A stretch of 64,000 nucleotides of DNA from Dipylidium caninum (taxonomy: Eukaryota > Platyhelminthes > Cestoda > Cyclophyllidea > Dipylidiidae). Positions 11,521-23,241 of this stretch are shown here, in pieces (positions within the stretch are counted from its first letter, which is position 1; each line of letters starts with the position of its first letter). The position numbers and the translations under genes were made by a program. The DNA lies in the NCBI GenBank assembly GCA_017562135.1, contig QEYB01001036.1, positions 1-64,000 on the forward strand, read 5' to 3'. The notes under the pieces were generated by a model. That model had not been told where the DNA came from. It saw only the letters and a program-made list of their open reading frames with translations, and did no database searches.

Positions 11521-12400
11521 AAGCTTCGTTACATGCAATAGATGGACGGCGTGGAAGTTTTCCCTCCCACTCAAAAGTGTGCATTTTCTGCTCTTTGGAC
11601 ATCACCCGAGGAACATTGAGCAAGGTGGGATGTACATGAATGCCACAAATGCTGACACGCGAAATAAGTTGATAGACTCATTTGCGGCCGTGAATATAGT
11701 CCTTCCGATGGAGGCCGCTCTACGCCATAATGTTCAACTTGAGGCTTTCGGTGAAACATTGCTGACTCCTACCTTTCCTGCTCCAGCCAAACAGGCAGGC
11801 ATAGCCACGAGTCACAAGTTATATTCGTACTCTTCGGGGACAGTGTTTTACTTTGTGAGTGTTTAATTGCCTATTCTCGATACTTCCTATTTGCAAAAAT
11901 GTTTTTTCACAATAAATCTTCATCTCCTCTGTGAGTGACAGTTAATAAGGTGTGGGAGTGTGGCGTAGAGTTCGTTGGAAGGGAGAATAAATAGTTTACT
12001 GAGTGGACTTGTAACCTTTGTCGTTGAAGCTCATTAGTTAGAGAGTTGTCAAATCATAGCGGGCAAGTGAGAGACAACTAAGTCAGTTTGTGTTGGTAAA
12101 GCATTGCTCCAGGCCTTTGACCATTCTTCCAACACAGTAATTTTTTTCCACAAAGGAGGAAGCAAAGTGTCACACATGCCACTATATTGAAATGAAAGAT
12201 GCAGAAAGAGTGTTTTCCTTAGAACAAAAGGTTGTTGAATGCTTTTTGACTAGCCGTCACGCAAGACTGCGTCTACGGCCCCATAGCATCAGTGCGCCAG
12301 GCTGACATTCCATTTAGCTGCCTTGCTAGTGCCTCAACAGAGCATGAACGACACCCACTGCACTCACTGCACTGACCACGATGGTGAGCGAGTGAGGAGC
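11520..12400. other. Gene-free interval
   Basis: No supported gene. A plus frame continues from the 11,388 open frame, but only its first part (CMDDRF, then IASVKR) is shared with 56,280. The rest is unremarkable. Confidence 0.3.
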
Positions 12401-12412
12401 CATCGCCCTGCG

Positions 12413-12437
12413 CACACACACACACACACACACACAC
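12413..12437 (+). repeat. (CA)n microsatellite
   Basis: An uninterrupted CA dinucleotide run of 12.5 units, the only long CA run in the window. It is likely length-polymorphic. Confidence 0.95.
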
Positions 12438-12439
12438 GT

Positions 12440-13850
12440 ATGCATTCTCGCGCACAAGTAGTCGCCTGGTGAGTGGATTGGGAAAGGGATCAGTTGGATA
12501 CCTGCATTGATCTATCCGATTGATAAGCATAACCCTTCGTTCCGATTTGAGTGCTCTTCTCCTAGTGTACCAGCCGTCAAGCATCCAGACTCTCTGACTC
12601 ATAGCCGTGAGATTAGAAGAGAGCTTCTCACACATGTGGGGTGTCGTAGAATATACATTAACATCGATGAAGGAAAATGCGCAAAAAATGATAAACATGC
12701 TTTTTTATTTGGGAGGAAATCCATTCTACTGCCATAATCTCATTCCTTCTCGTCTGGAAGGTGATAGCGTTATGTTACACGCAAAGATAGACAATGGCTC
12801 TTTTCCCACCTTCTGATGTATTGTCAGGTAAACACTCCTAGGCGAAGTGTTGGAAATGACGACAAAACTTGGTGGAGCAACAAGTTGGTAAACGAGCTTA
12901 CATTCCTCCCAGTCAGTGGACTTCGTCAGATTCTACAAAGATGAGTAGGAAAAAATTGGGTAAGATTAAACCTAGGAAGAAAACGAGTATAGGCCATATG
13001 GGGCAAAGCTGTCTAGGAATGTGATGTGGTGCGAGAGGAGTTTTGTTAGACGGTGAGATAGTAAGTTTGCGATCAGGCGAGATAGGCGAGTCAGCAACCG
13101 TAACATCTGCAGCATCATCGCAAGCAGCAACAAACATGCCCTCCGTCAATACATGGCGGCTTTATCCCCGTCCCATTTACAGTAGGTGCACCGAGTCGCA
13201 CGCGTGTGTCGAGATTCCTCAACCGACAGGTGGGCTGATCAAGTAGCCATCATATCCAAAGAAAACTTGGCAACCGAGCGTTTTCGGTGGGTGGAAACGA
13301 GTGTTAACCTCACATCGATTCAATCATTCTGTCCATCACTTCGCGGTCCCGAAGTCGTGAAATTGTGTCGTTCTTGCCAAAACGTAGACTCTGGGTGAGA
13401 GTGAGCCTATCTTATGAAATATGTTTTCGCATATACGTAGGTATGCGACTAGGAACAGATTCCGTGTCAGTTCTCAGCAGATATCCTTACAGATATGTGA
13501 ACTTTCAGTGTCTGGCAAGGCAATCGAGGATGATGACAAGATTGCAGAAAGAAAGTGTTCGCTACTCGGGCGGAGAGCGAGTATCACGGCATTTCTGTCC
13601 ATGCCTTCATACCTGGGTCCATTCTCAACTAGGAGGGGCAATTTGTCTGATTTCGCGGCAGAATTGCACAAATGTACCTTGTGCAACGTACACTTCTCTC
13701 GTGTCCTCATAAGGTCGTTTAAAAAAAGGGAAATCGCGGCTTCTGTTTGAGGCAGTGAGAGATGGGGTAGAGAATGGCGAATGCAAGTTTAATCTCCCTT
13801 GGCTGCCCCACAGTGGCTTCCTTTCACCGATCCCCCCTTTAGCTAGAATT
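12440..13850. other. Gene-free interval
   Basis: No supported gene. Overlapping plus frames of about 110 codons at 13,365-13,750 oppose each other and have no conserved partner. Nothing else is seen. Confidence 0.3.
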
Positions 13851-13854
13851 TGCG

Positions 13855-14090
13855 CGCCGAAGAGCATAGATTGCACTAAGAAGGAACGGAATGGAGAGCG
13901 TCGCGTGCAGTGCCTACATTGGGAGTTTGAGGAAAGCCTTGTGGTGGAGCCTTAAATAGGCCCACACGTCGTCAGCTTCGTTCGACTGCAGCTCAAGCGG
14001 TTCAGACGAGCAGGCACTTGCGAACGCACAGACTAGATATTAGTCGTCGTCTTTGCGTAGTCCAGTCGCCTGTGAGCTCACCGGCCAACT
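13855..14090 (+). repeat. Repeat family F, copy 1
   Basis: Direct match to 38,790-39,030. Shared blocks include TTCGACTGCAGCTC, AGACGAGCAGGC, ATNTNAGTCGTC and the GAGCTCANNGNNCAACTG end. Copy 2 lies about 400 bases after repeat E copy 2, but no such E neighbour exists here, so the two families were shuffled separately. Confidence 0.65.
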
Positions 14091-14715
14091 GGAACTGGAT
14101 GCAGGTTGATGGGATTTATTAACGGAGGACGTCTTCTCGATTAATGATCCACTCACCACTCGCTACACGAGAGGCAGTTAGTGCAGTCCTTATAGCATTT
14201 TCACCCCGAGGGAATTCAACTCGAAAGCTATTAATTTCTCTACTTAATTCCGCGGACTCCTCTGACTTAACTACCTCACGCAGGCAATTCACCATGAGGT
14301 GACGAGGTAAGTCTTTGGTGCAGAAAAGAGATGCTGAGTGAAGATGAAGAAGAGGTAGAAGTAAGTTTAATGGAACAAAGTCTTCTTGTGACAGAGAAAG
14401 CAGAGGAAAAGAAAATCTCGAGTCACCGAGGAAGACAATGTGCGGGCGAGTGGTGGGCAGGAGTAGAGATAGAACAGCTGACAGAACTCGCCGTTGCATG
14501 TGTCGTGCAGTTCAAGAATGCCAGGGCTCACCCACCGACCTTAAACTCACGGCCTGCACCCTCCGAACTCGTTAAACTCACTGATCCCTCGACCCTCTAT
14601 CACCACGACAACGGTTGCACAACTGCGGAGGCGTTCCCAATGGGGAAGGATGATTGGTCGAGTGACGTGACTGTATCGGCTGCCGAACTCCATGTGAAAG
14701 TGGGCGAAGTGAAGC
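14090..14715. other. Interval with one unsupported acidic frame
   Basis: Plus frame 14,331-14,726 (131 codons) begins at ATG with MLSEDEEEVEVSLMEQ and ends just after a GTAAGT at about 14,723. Composition is protein-like, but the GTAAGT is not conserved in the related H repeats and no paralogous peptide exists. It may be a real exon, but I cannot show it. Confidence 0.25.
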
Positions 14716-15060
14716 ACGACTCGTAAGTGCATCGGCAATGTAGACGTCATGACAGGGCATGCTGATGTCGGCTGGACAGCTTGACTTCAATAAAAGGACC
14801 ATTCGCGCTCCGCAGAAGATTTTCAAAGGACGTAGAGAATTTCTTATTCCACCTCTTCATCTTCCTAACCTCGCTTCTTTTTCCATATGTCATTCGCATG
14901 GGAGAAGCATTATACCCTGCTTAGTCTAACTACTCGCTTCTCTTACTACTTCACTCCATCAACAGGCGCTCGGAGATGGAGGACGAGGAACATCCCATTA
15001 GAGTTCAATGACGTACAGTCGCACTGGCGTGCTAGTAGAAAGAATTACTAGGATGGCTCT
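14715..15060 (+). repeat. Dispersed repeat family H, copy 3
   Basis: Aligns with 8,280-8,500 through GCAGAAGATTTTC, AAAGGACGTAGAGAATT-like text, a pyrimidine-rich stretch and CGCTCGGAGATGGAGGACGAG. No shared reading frame. Confidence 0.5.
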
Positions 15061-15169
15061 TTTGTGGAATAACCTCTCAATCCTCATCCCCTCCCCCCGC
15101 CTAGCCTTCAGATTCGACACATTTGTGCAATGAATAGGCGGAGGGACCACCCGACTGATTGGAAGAAGA

Positions 15170-15440
15170 CTCTTAATTTACTAATCACACAAGAAGGAGG
15201 AGTTAGAGCAACCCCGACGGCCACAACAACAAGGACAACAGCCCGTGACCATCTTGGTGGACTACCCTAAACAAGAGGCCCTTCAAATGGTCGAGGAGCA
15301 AGCAGTGGGCTACCGACTACTACGACACCAGTAAGTAGCCTCACATTTTCATAGTGCTTCTACCCAACGCACAACTCATACCTTCGATGTTAACCTCCAC
15401 AACACTGCAACAGTTGCCACAGTAGGGCCAAGCGCCCACC
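15170..15440 (+). repeat. Repeat family G, copy 1
   Basis: Direct match to 45,325-45,560. Common blocks are GAGCAAGCAGTGG, CTACTACGACAC, CATAGTGCTTC/CAATGGCGCTTC, CCAACGCACA and CTGCAACNGTTGC. Each is interrupted by small indels. No convincing open frame spans either copy. Confidence 0.6.
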
Positions 15441-16067
15441 TACTTCATTTGGCTGACGCAATTCTACCATGGCTTTGCGTGAGGGAACAAAGCGACACGG
15501 TTTTGTGGACTTAGTGCTCGCTTTCTAATTCACTCCGCCTTCCTTTTCGTCATGAGCTTTGTCACTGTCTTGTTTTCCGAAGGAAGGATTACTCGCGATA
15601 TCTGGTAGCACATATAGTATGTGTTAGCAAGGTTGTTCGAGATGGGTCGGAAGAGGCCACTTGCCTCTTGCCACTTTTGTAGCCGCAAATGAACCGTTGC
15701 TATCCCTCTGACTGCCCTTTATTTCAAACATGTATATATTTCGCTCCTCTCACAAAAGCTTTATTTTTCTAATTCGGTGGCTCATGGTGGCATGTGCCTC
15801 GGTGAGCGAATCCGAGAACGTTTGCAAATGTCACAATTACCGATAGCAGTTTCCTAATAGCAGTAATTTTGGTAAGTTGAACTAAGCAGGAGAGGTGAAA
15901 GGAAAATTGGCCCGAATGACGCAGAGATTAATAAGAAGACTATGAAGTTCTTATACACATTTACTCTTCCCTTTCTGTCAACCGGCATCCCCTTGGCCTT
16001 CTTCATTTGGGCAAAATATTCTGGCTGTAAAGCTCTACGTCTTCTCGTGAATTTTCTTTTTGCACAG
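15440..16067. other. Gene-free interval
   Basis: Nothing recognised until the pyrimidine-rich acceptor region at 16,048-16,067. Confidence 0.3.
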
Positions 16068-16207
16068 TGGAAGTTGGATGGGACAGGCTGAGACTGGGCT
16101 GGTTACGGGCCACCTCGCCACTTACGAGGGAAGAAGGCAGTGAAAATAATTCAGACATTAGTGGTAGGGAAGTTGGAGACTTGGATGACATTATTGTGGA
16201 GAAAGAG
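16068..16207 (+). CDS. Candidate internal exon, acidic
   Basis: Not recognised. A strong 3' splice site (TTTTCTTTTTGCACAG) ends at 16,067. The exon is 140 nt, enters in phase 1 and leaves in phase 0 at GAGAAAGAG followed by GTAACA. Its 46 codons begin EVGWDRLRLGWL and end with an acidic stretch, GDLDDIIVEKE. Splice-site pairing and composition are the only evidence; I found no flanking exon. The frame remains open past the donor to 16,282. Confidence 0.3.
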
Positions 16208-16209
16208 GT

Positions 16210-18600
16210 AACACATGTGTGGAAGTCGTCAATTGGGATTAGCATGAGCCACCTACGGTGGTCGAGAGAAGTGGCCTTGTAGGTGGACGAGGAATTTTGT
16301 TGTCACTTTCTACGTTACATTCATTCACTGATGGCAATGACGTAAGAGTCGATGTGGGTTAGGAGGTGGGTGATGAGAGGATGAGAGAATGGGAGAAGAA
16401 GGCAGAGTAAAGAGATGAAGCAATGATTAGAGATGAGGTGAGGTGGAATTGACGGTATCCAGGTCACTTGTGCGAGACGAAACGAACATTCTGGTGCAAT
16501 TTACTACACGGCAGTACAATTTACAACCGTAGTCAGCACTCTCGAGCACATTTGCCCTTCACAACGCTTTGGCATTCCTAAAACTGACCAATCTAATTTG
16601 TGCTGCTGAATGGGAAATGAGTAACATAAAACAGTGTGGTATTTTATGGGGGGCTTTACATGTCGGGACAAATTTTGTCACCCCTCACTCGTATCATACC
16701 CAGCATCGCCTCACTTTGCGAGGGGGGATCGATTATGCGCCTGTTCCTTAGATTCTCGTGCTCCATGAGTTTGTATTGCTGTCAGGCTCATCTCCCAGGA
16801 AGTGGGCATAGCAGGCGTCCCAGTGTAGCGTGAAAGGCTGTCAACGAGCAGCAGATGCGCCATACTACAATGGGCAAATTTCAGGCACTTTGACCGTTGC
16901 AACCCGTCCGCGTTGATCCACTCGACGTCACTCCAACTCGACCTCCACCTCCTCTACCCAGACCTCGTCCACCGCCCCTACCCATTCCAGGTGAAAAATC
17001 CTCATTTTTCGACATTTTGAAAGTTGGCTGCAGTCCTGAAACCGACGCGCCATAACTTTGCAGCCTAAAGATTTTACGCGCATGCAGACGATCAGAGGGT
17101 TGCTTTTGGATGAAAAGGGGAAAGGGAGAGTGATACAGGGTCTTCAATGACTTCTTATCAACCTGTGCTCACTCTAATCGGCCACATCTTCTTCTTTGGT
17201 GGCTGCCAATTATCCTTTCATCTCCTCGCCTCAGTCCAACTTGGCAGCTGAGGATGCCAATAGAACTGCTTTCTGGGAGCTGCACTGAAACATCTCATTC
17301 ACTATCAAGTCAGTCGGTAATCTTGACACCCGCAAATGCTCTCGGATTTACTCACCGAGGCACGCACCACCGTGAAATAATTTATATCGCCTTTAAGCCA
17401 CTGAAGTAGGCGAAAAGGGGAAAGAAGAAAGCTTTTGACAGACGGGTGCCAGTCGTTGTTTGTTATATTCTTCCTATTCCACATCCAGACACATGTCCAC
17501 GAGTCATTTGTAGACTTTGCCGTAGCACAAAGACATACAAAGTCGGGGGCCAGGTTAAGGAGGATGAAGGGGTGGAGCGGGAACTCCTGCGCGTAGCTCG
17601 ATTGATCCTTGTGAGAAGCGGCATCTTCCCGCTGAAATCATTAATCGCTGCCTCAAATGGTCTTCGTATCTACCGGTGCCTTTTGATCCACCTCGCCTCC
17701 TGTTCCATGATGTCCGGCAGCCGTATCTGCTTCCTCAGAAGACTAGTGACGATAGATGACAGACGCATTCTGCGACAGTGAAGTTGTAAGGGTGTGGGAC
17801 TTTTCGTCCCGCTTCGCGCACCTTCTATGGGGCATTTCAGGCAGCCAACTCAACTTGTTGCCCATTAGTTGCACCGTTCACAATTCCATGCTGGCAGGAA
17901 TTGTGCAGCCATAAAGCAGATTTTTGCATTTGATTTATGCCCGGAGGCTGCACGCATACTATCTGTTGACCTCGTTGAGTTTGAAGTTCCTCGCTTATTT
18001 TCCAAGTCCTTTGGTACTGGGCAGCAGAGCTCTCAAAAAGACATTTTCACCTTTTAATGTTGGTTCCGAATCGGTGCGTTCTTTCTTTTTTCCTCAGTCT
18101 CTTCGGGAACACTAACGCGCTTCTCTTCCAACAATGTTCCTCGCCATAGGTCGCACTTACAATCTGTAACTTTGTCTGTTCACTGCTGTCGTTCACATAG
18201 GAGAGATGTCCCGTTGAGACGACTCAACGTTAGTCGTCTCGACAAGCATAGAAATGTGTTTCTTGAGTGCATTCAAGAGGCACATAGAGAATGGGTGGAT
18301 GATGGATGGATCTTGCAGATGAGCAGTAAAAGTGCGACGGGAGCTGAGTTGGTCCCTCTCCTCCTGGGCATGGGCACCGAGAGCTGAAGGTAGACGTGAC
18401 TTAGTGCTAACTACGCGGGAGCGTCAAGTAATGCGAATGAAATTGTGCATCTCATTCTGTGTGAACTCTGGTAAAAGCATCCCACGCTACTTGTGAGCAC
18501 TTTACTTTGACGGAGACGAAGGTTTGCGTAGAGGCACTCTTTGGCAGTGCAGCGTTATTTGAAAATGAGACACATCACGATGTGTTCTAAGAATAGGCGA
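16210..18600. other. Gene-free interval
   Basis: No supported gene. Frames of 60-111 codons occur (for example 17,446-17,781 plus, which has no ATG start) but none has independent support. The AAGGAGGATGAAGGGGTG string shared with about 1,950 lies at about 17,557. Confidence 0.3.
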
Positions 18601-20825
18601 GGTTTTAAGCTTAGTGGTTAAGCAGGCACAGACTTGGTTACTTTTTGTTCAATTTGGGCTTTTAGACGTGAAAATGACCAGGCTAATGAAGGCTTAAAAT
18701 TCGCCAATCCTGGACGCGGTCCACTTTGTTCAGAGCCATCTTCACTAGAGCGTTAAGCACTTATACGACGGTGGAAGTTACTTGCAGCAAAATGTGGTTC
18801 GGACGCCGCCCCCAGGGTGGTGAATTGTACGCACGGGGAGTTGACACTCATATCAGTGTGTGGACGTACTGAAGTAAGGAAGGCGGTGACAACCGCTACA
18901 CGGAGTCCACTCGGGTGGAGGCGATGACTGTGAGTCAAATCATTGTTCGACATCAGGCAAGGGGATGGCTGAAGAGGCGTAGTGAGACAGGCGAAAAATG
19001 GTAGGTACACTTGTGTGAGTGGGAGGGAACCCCTCCAAAATCGACGCAAAATACGTTTTATTTTGCATAGAGTGAAGAGGCAGGACTCGATGAACTTGTA
19101 ATTGAATGGAAAGTGGCCTTGAGTCGATGGAACGAAGGCGATCTGATTTCTAACTCCAGTCAAGTCAAGTCAAGTCAAGTCAAGCAAGCTGAATTGACAG
19201 GGACCAAATGAATAGCCGACCTGACCCGAAGTACGAGGCTACACGCGGTGCTGTTAGTGTGTGCCACATGCCCACGAAATCTCCACTCTACGTGGCCGAC
19301 AATTGAAAATACCTTTAATCACAAAATAAGGCAAGTAACCGTGTGATTGGCGAATGGGTGCTGCGGCAATGAGGTTTGCAGCGGTGAGAAGACGGCGATC
19401 GCCTTCCTCTGTCTCTTTGCTTTCAAAATCTTGCTGCACCCGCATCTTGCCCCTCAAGCTCAATGCATGGTACATGGTGTGGGCCACACTCACTGTGACG
19501 GATCACCTACTCCCATGAAAGAAGCTTGGCTGAGGTGGAGGTGGAGGTGGCAAAAGCCACTCTTCACATCATCAACACCATGATCTCGGTCAAGTGACTT
19601 GGTGTTTTAAGTGGATCGAGCTCTGTTTCACGCCGTGTCGAGGCTCTCGTCACGGAGTAAGGAGGAGTCAGGCAAGTATGACTAAATGAGAAATCGAAGA
19701 AAAACGAGCCTCCTACAGTTATGCTTCTGTGGCTCGCCTAGCAAAGACATGCGGTAAAGTTTCGAGCGACGTAGAGGTAAACGGAGTGGGAGAGGGTGAA
19801 ATTAAGAGAGCGAAGGTAAACAACTGAGCAGCAATTTGCGATGTCAACAGAGACAAGTAGCCCGGACAGAAAGCCGTGTCATCTACTCACCATCACAGGA
19901 AACGATGTCTCGTGTTTTGAAATGAGATATTTAACATACTCCACTTATTCCGCCAACAGAAGCATGTCATCACGTACGAAGCACATATCAATCTTATTCC
20001 CATGCGAAATATGGACCGAAATGAAGTGGAATTTTTGGGGAAAAGGTTGTTCCGAGCACCGACTGCACAACAGATTTGCATTCATGCCTTTTCAACCTTC
20101 AAGAAAAAATGACTTCAGGCGCAAGTGAGGGCTAAACTAGGTGCATTTTCACCTGCCGGCAGGCACCAATTTCTCCTAAGTATTCTCGAGGTTTCAAGTC
20201 AGTTTGTGACGTCAAAACGGAATTAGTGAGCATCAGGTACCCCGCCAAGCAGAAGGCCTACACCGGCGCCTGGTGTGAGGATGAAGGAAGAACCTTTGTG
20301 GGATAGCCACTGAATCAATCGACACCAGGAGCCAGAACTTAATTGTGTCCCTATGAGACTGTCCAGAGTGGAGAATAAACACATCGCTTTGAAATGTAAA
20401 TGTGGCTGAGGCCTCTCATTCTCCGAAGTTCGAAGCGCACGGGAAATGAAAAAATACTACAGACGCGTTCTTTTCTGCCATGAATTTAGATTCTAAAGCA
20501 AAAAAAGGACAACATCACAATTACGCGTTAACTACGGTTTCCGCAATCCTGGGAGTCGAAGAAGTCCTGCCTCCACGGTGCCTCTTGCTGCGGGTGGCAC
20601 GTAGCGCATGAGGCCGATGAGCATTACGCTCGGCCGGGTAAAATGCCGCTAACAAGGTTATCCAGACGCCTGGCTCTGCTCTTTAGACTTTAATTCTAAC
20701 GAACCACCTTGTTGCATTGCTTTATCGCCCTCACGGAGCTGGGCTTGTAATTTCTTTGTATGTTTGGTTTTCCGTTGGCGGCTGCCTCCATGTCCAATTG
20801 CAAAAGCGTTCCTTCCACACATGTC
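18600..20825 (+). repeat. Segmental duplication D, copy 1
   Basis: Direct partner of 48,510-51,765 at an offset of about 30 kb. Landmarks in order: AAAATGTGGTTNG, GTGTGGACGTACT, GGTGGAGGCGATGAC, CCCCTCCAAAATCGACGC, TACGTTTTATTTTGCAT, GAGAAGACGGCGATCGCCTT, CATCATNGACACCATGATCT-type text, and TTCTNACGAACCACCT. The stretch 19,380-19,590 is especially well conserved. Copy 2 has about 1.36 kb extra at 49,914-51,276, and copy 1 has about 200 extra bases near 20,290-20,490. The last part overlaps an exon-like peptide of family B. Confidence 0.9.
19159..19184 (+). repeat. (GTCAA)n microsatellite
   Basis: Five GTCAA units. The matching place in duplication D copy 2 (about 48,957) has only two, so the array changed length after the duplication. 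Confidence 0.9.
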
Positions 20826-23241
20826 TGCTCAACTGCCTGCTCCCCCGACTCGCCGCCTCCTCGGCTCCTCGGCTCCTCGACTTCAGCTGCTCGTCCACCT
20901 TTGTGTCTCACCAGGTGATACCACCTACTCGCGCCGTCTACTTCTTTCTCCAGAAGCAGCAGAAGAGATGCGTGAATCTCCTTCTCCGCTGCAAAATAAG
21001 AGAAGTCATTGGCTTAAGGGCCTCACCATTTGATAACAACTTCCACCCACACTTGAAGACAATGTACACTGGTCGCTTACAGACTTCCGTGTTGATACTT
21101 CGTGGGCGGAGTCTCCTCACTGTAGAGCTTTCCGGTTGGCACCTATGCAGAGGAGACACATTCTCTTCAGTCGAGATCACTCGTGCAACCCACTGCGCCA
21201 CACTACTACCGGCCGCAGGAGGACTATTTTTCATCGTAAGACGAGGTAAGTGAACACTCACGGATTCGTTTGAACGCTTCTCCAGGGGCTCAGAGTCGTC
21301 ATCTTCGGACACATCTTCGAGTAGAAAGTTCCACCAACCATTGGCAGATCCGCCCTGTGGCTGGCTTTGTCGACGGCGTCTCCTCCCTGCCACGTGTTCC
21401 GTTGGCAACTGTGTGGCGTGGACAGAAACAGTCTCTTGAGTCAAAGATAGCTCCTAAACCATTGCACCTCAGGCCTCAGGAGGACTACGGTGATCGCAAG
21501 ATGAAGTGAGCGAACACTCACGGGTGCCTTCGAGCGTTTCTTCGGCCGACTCGGAGACATCTTCCCCAGACTCCTCCTCCCGCATTAATGCGTGCCAGTC
21601 ACACACGGAGGCACCTGCGAGCGGCTTCGCCAACGTCTTCCCGCTGCAACGTATTCGATTGCCAACTAGGCAGAGAAGACACATTCTCGTCACTCGACGA
21701 TCACTGATACACCATCGGCCAACACTCCTCGAAAAGACTACGTTGACCATGAGACGATGTAAGCGACCACTCACGGATGCGTTGGAGGGCTTCTTCAGCC
21801 GACTCAGAGTCATCCTCCCCAGACTCAGACTCCTCTTCTTTTGCCCTTCTCTCCAACTGCAATTCCACGTCTCTCTCCCTCTCACCCTCTCCTTCTCCCT
21901 CTTCTTCCACTTCCACTTCCTCTCCTTCTGCTTCTACTTCTCTCTCCCTCGATCTCATGCTTACACTTTCGTATTCTGCCTCTGAAAATACATCTCTCAT
22001 GCTTATTACTTCCTCAGCTTCTTCCTCTCGCCCTCGCTCACAATCGTCTTCCTCCATTTCCTCCGTCGCGATCCTCGCCCTCGCATTCGCCCTCGCCCTC
22101 GTCTCCGCAACCGCATCCACATCTGCATCCGCAACCGCTTCCATTTGCGCTTCCGCATCCATTTCTGCTTCCACTTCCGCCTCCGCCCTAGTCGTCGTCC
22201 CGTTCCCTGTCGACGCATCCGCTTCCATTCTCTGCTCCGTCTCCGCCTCCGCCTCCGCTTCCATCTCTGCATCCGACTCCGTCTCCGACTCCACTCGCCC
22301 TTTTTCATCTGTCTCCACCTCCACCTCCACTTCCACCTCTATTCCCGCTTCTTTTTCCACCTTCTCTCTCCAACCTCCCTCCACTTCCATCTCCAAGTCT
22401 GTCACCGTCTCCGTCTCCGTCTCTGTCTCTGTCTCCGTTTCCACCACTACTTCCACCGCCTCTTGCGCTTCCACCCTCCACTCGTCACTGTCTGTCTCCG
22501 CTCCTGCAAAAGCCCAAGCCCAATCCAAAGCCATTGACTCTGACTCTGGCTCTGGCTCTGACTCGGTCTCACCTTTCGTCTCAATCTCCTGGGCCATCAC
22601 GCTCTCATTTCCCAATTGTGCTGACTCTTCCTCTTCTCGCTCCTCTCACCTCCACTCCACCTCCACCTCCACTTCCACCCACCTCCACTTTTCTTCCACT
22701 TCAACTCCTCTCTCACTTCTTCATCCTCCTCATTCACTTCGAGGATAGTGGTAAGGCGTCAAAGGTGGCATGAATAGGGCATGGCGCCCTTGGAGGCAAG
22801 GTGAATGGCGCAAGCGGCCTAGAGGAATTGTGGAGGATGGCGAGGTTAGCACCTGTTGGCAGACTGCAAAAAGAGTTAGTGGAGAGAAAGACTAACCACT
22901 TTTCCCTCGTCACGAAGACAGGGTTTGCACTCCGACGGTGTAGCCTCAGGGCCCGATGGCACGCCATATTCAACGGACGTTGACCACGGCGTCGGAGATA
23001 AACTCGTTGGCCAGAGCGACTGATTCTTCACTGCAATTGCCAATGGACGGGAGAATGACATAAGGCCGAACAAGCAAACGGCCGGCAATCGAGGCAACTT
23101 ACCGAGAAGAGTGCCACCCTCCCCCTGCCGTCCACTCGCGCAGTCTACTTTGGGAGGCTGCGGTCGACTCCGAAGTGCCCGAGAATGTCGCCACATCCGC
23201 GTGATGACCAATGTGACGAAGCGACGTCCACCGCCCTTCAT
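20696..23241 (-). CDS. Family B gene: multi-exon protein with acidic repeat domain
   Basis: Not a known family. ATG at 23,241 starts exon 1 (MKGGGRRFVTLVITRMWRHS, to 23,103). A 72-nt intron (GTAAGT to TTGCAG) follows. Exon 2 (22,897-23,030) encodes VKNQSLWPTSLSPTPWS and PSGPEATPSECKPCLRD, conserved in copy 2 at 34.25 kb. A 33- or 44-nt mini-intron with CTAAC branch point follows; the 44-nt choice keeps frame into VLTSPSSTIPLGRL. A frameshift then seems to separate this from an acidic Glu/Ala/Val domain (about 21,775-22,640, containing AQLGNESVMAQEIE). The next exons are 21,522-21,614 and 21,262-21,386, a 47-nt microexon (20,942-20,988), and a VEGTLLQLDMEA segment also found in D copy 2. C to B to A exon phases agree. 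The frameshift means the gene may be decayed or the model incomplete. Confidence 0.45.
20942..20988 (-). CDS. 47-nt microexon of family B, copy 1
   Basis: The exon lies between a TTATTTTGCAG acceptor and a GTAGAC donor on the minus strand. It encodes EKEIHASLLLLLEKE in the frame shared with 41,147-41,193, where the same 47-nt length encodes EKKTHELILLLLEEE. Conservation of length, both splice sites and a heptad-like leucine pattern in two copies is the evidence. Confidence 0.5.
21262..21830 (-). repeat. Tandem triplication of an exon-intron unit
   Basis: Three consecutive units carry minus-strand donors CCGTGAGTG at 21,774, 21,521 and 21,261, a spacing of 253 and 260 bases. Each exon ends in an acidic Ser/Glu segment: GEDDSESAEEALQRI, GEDVSESAEETLEGT and EDVSEDDDSEPLEKR. 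Each intron also retains related text (TCAACTAGTCCTCCTGAG-type). The first two end in the same phase; the third is shifted by two bases. The middle exon, with acceptor CTCGCAG at 21,615, is a symmetric phase 1-1 exon of 93 nt. Confidence 0.7.
21775..22640 (-). repeat. Purine-rich hexanucleotide-like array encoding Glu-rich frame
   Basis: About 860 bases are pyrimidine-rich on the plus strand, built from degenerate TCCACC, TCCGCC and TCTGTC units. On the minus strand they give an uninterrupted Glu/Ala/Val/Arg/Thr frame with ETETETETET and EAEAEAETE patches. The plus strand is also open for 323 codons as a Ser/Thr/Ala frame, a by-product of six-base periodicity. Family B copy 2 supports the minus sense: AQLENENGMAEEI there matches AQLGNESVMAQEI at the edge of this array, and copy 2 lacks the array. 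Confidence 0.75.

Noticed and set aside
1950..17575. 18-base string AAGGAGGATGAAGGGGTG at about 1,950 and about 17,557
   Set aside because: Flanks do not align, and an 18-base purine-rich match can arise by chance in such sequence.
21777..22748. 323-codon Ser/Thr/Ala-rich plus-strand frame
   Set aside because: Shadow of a six-base periodic array. The paralog at 34.9 kb supports the opposite strand at its edges.
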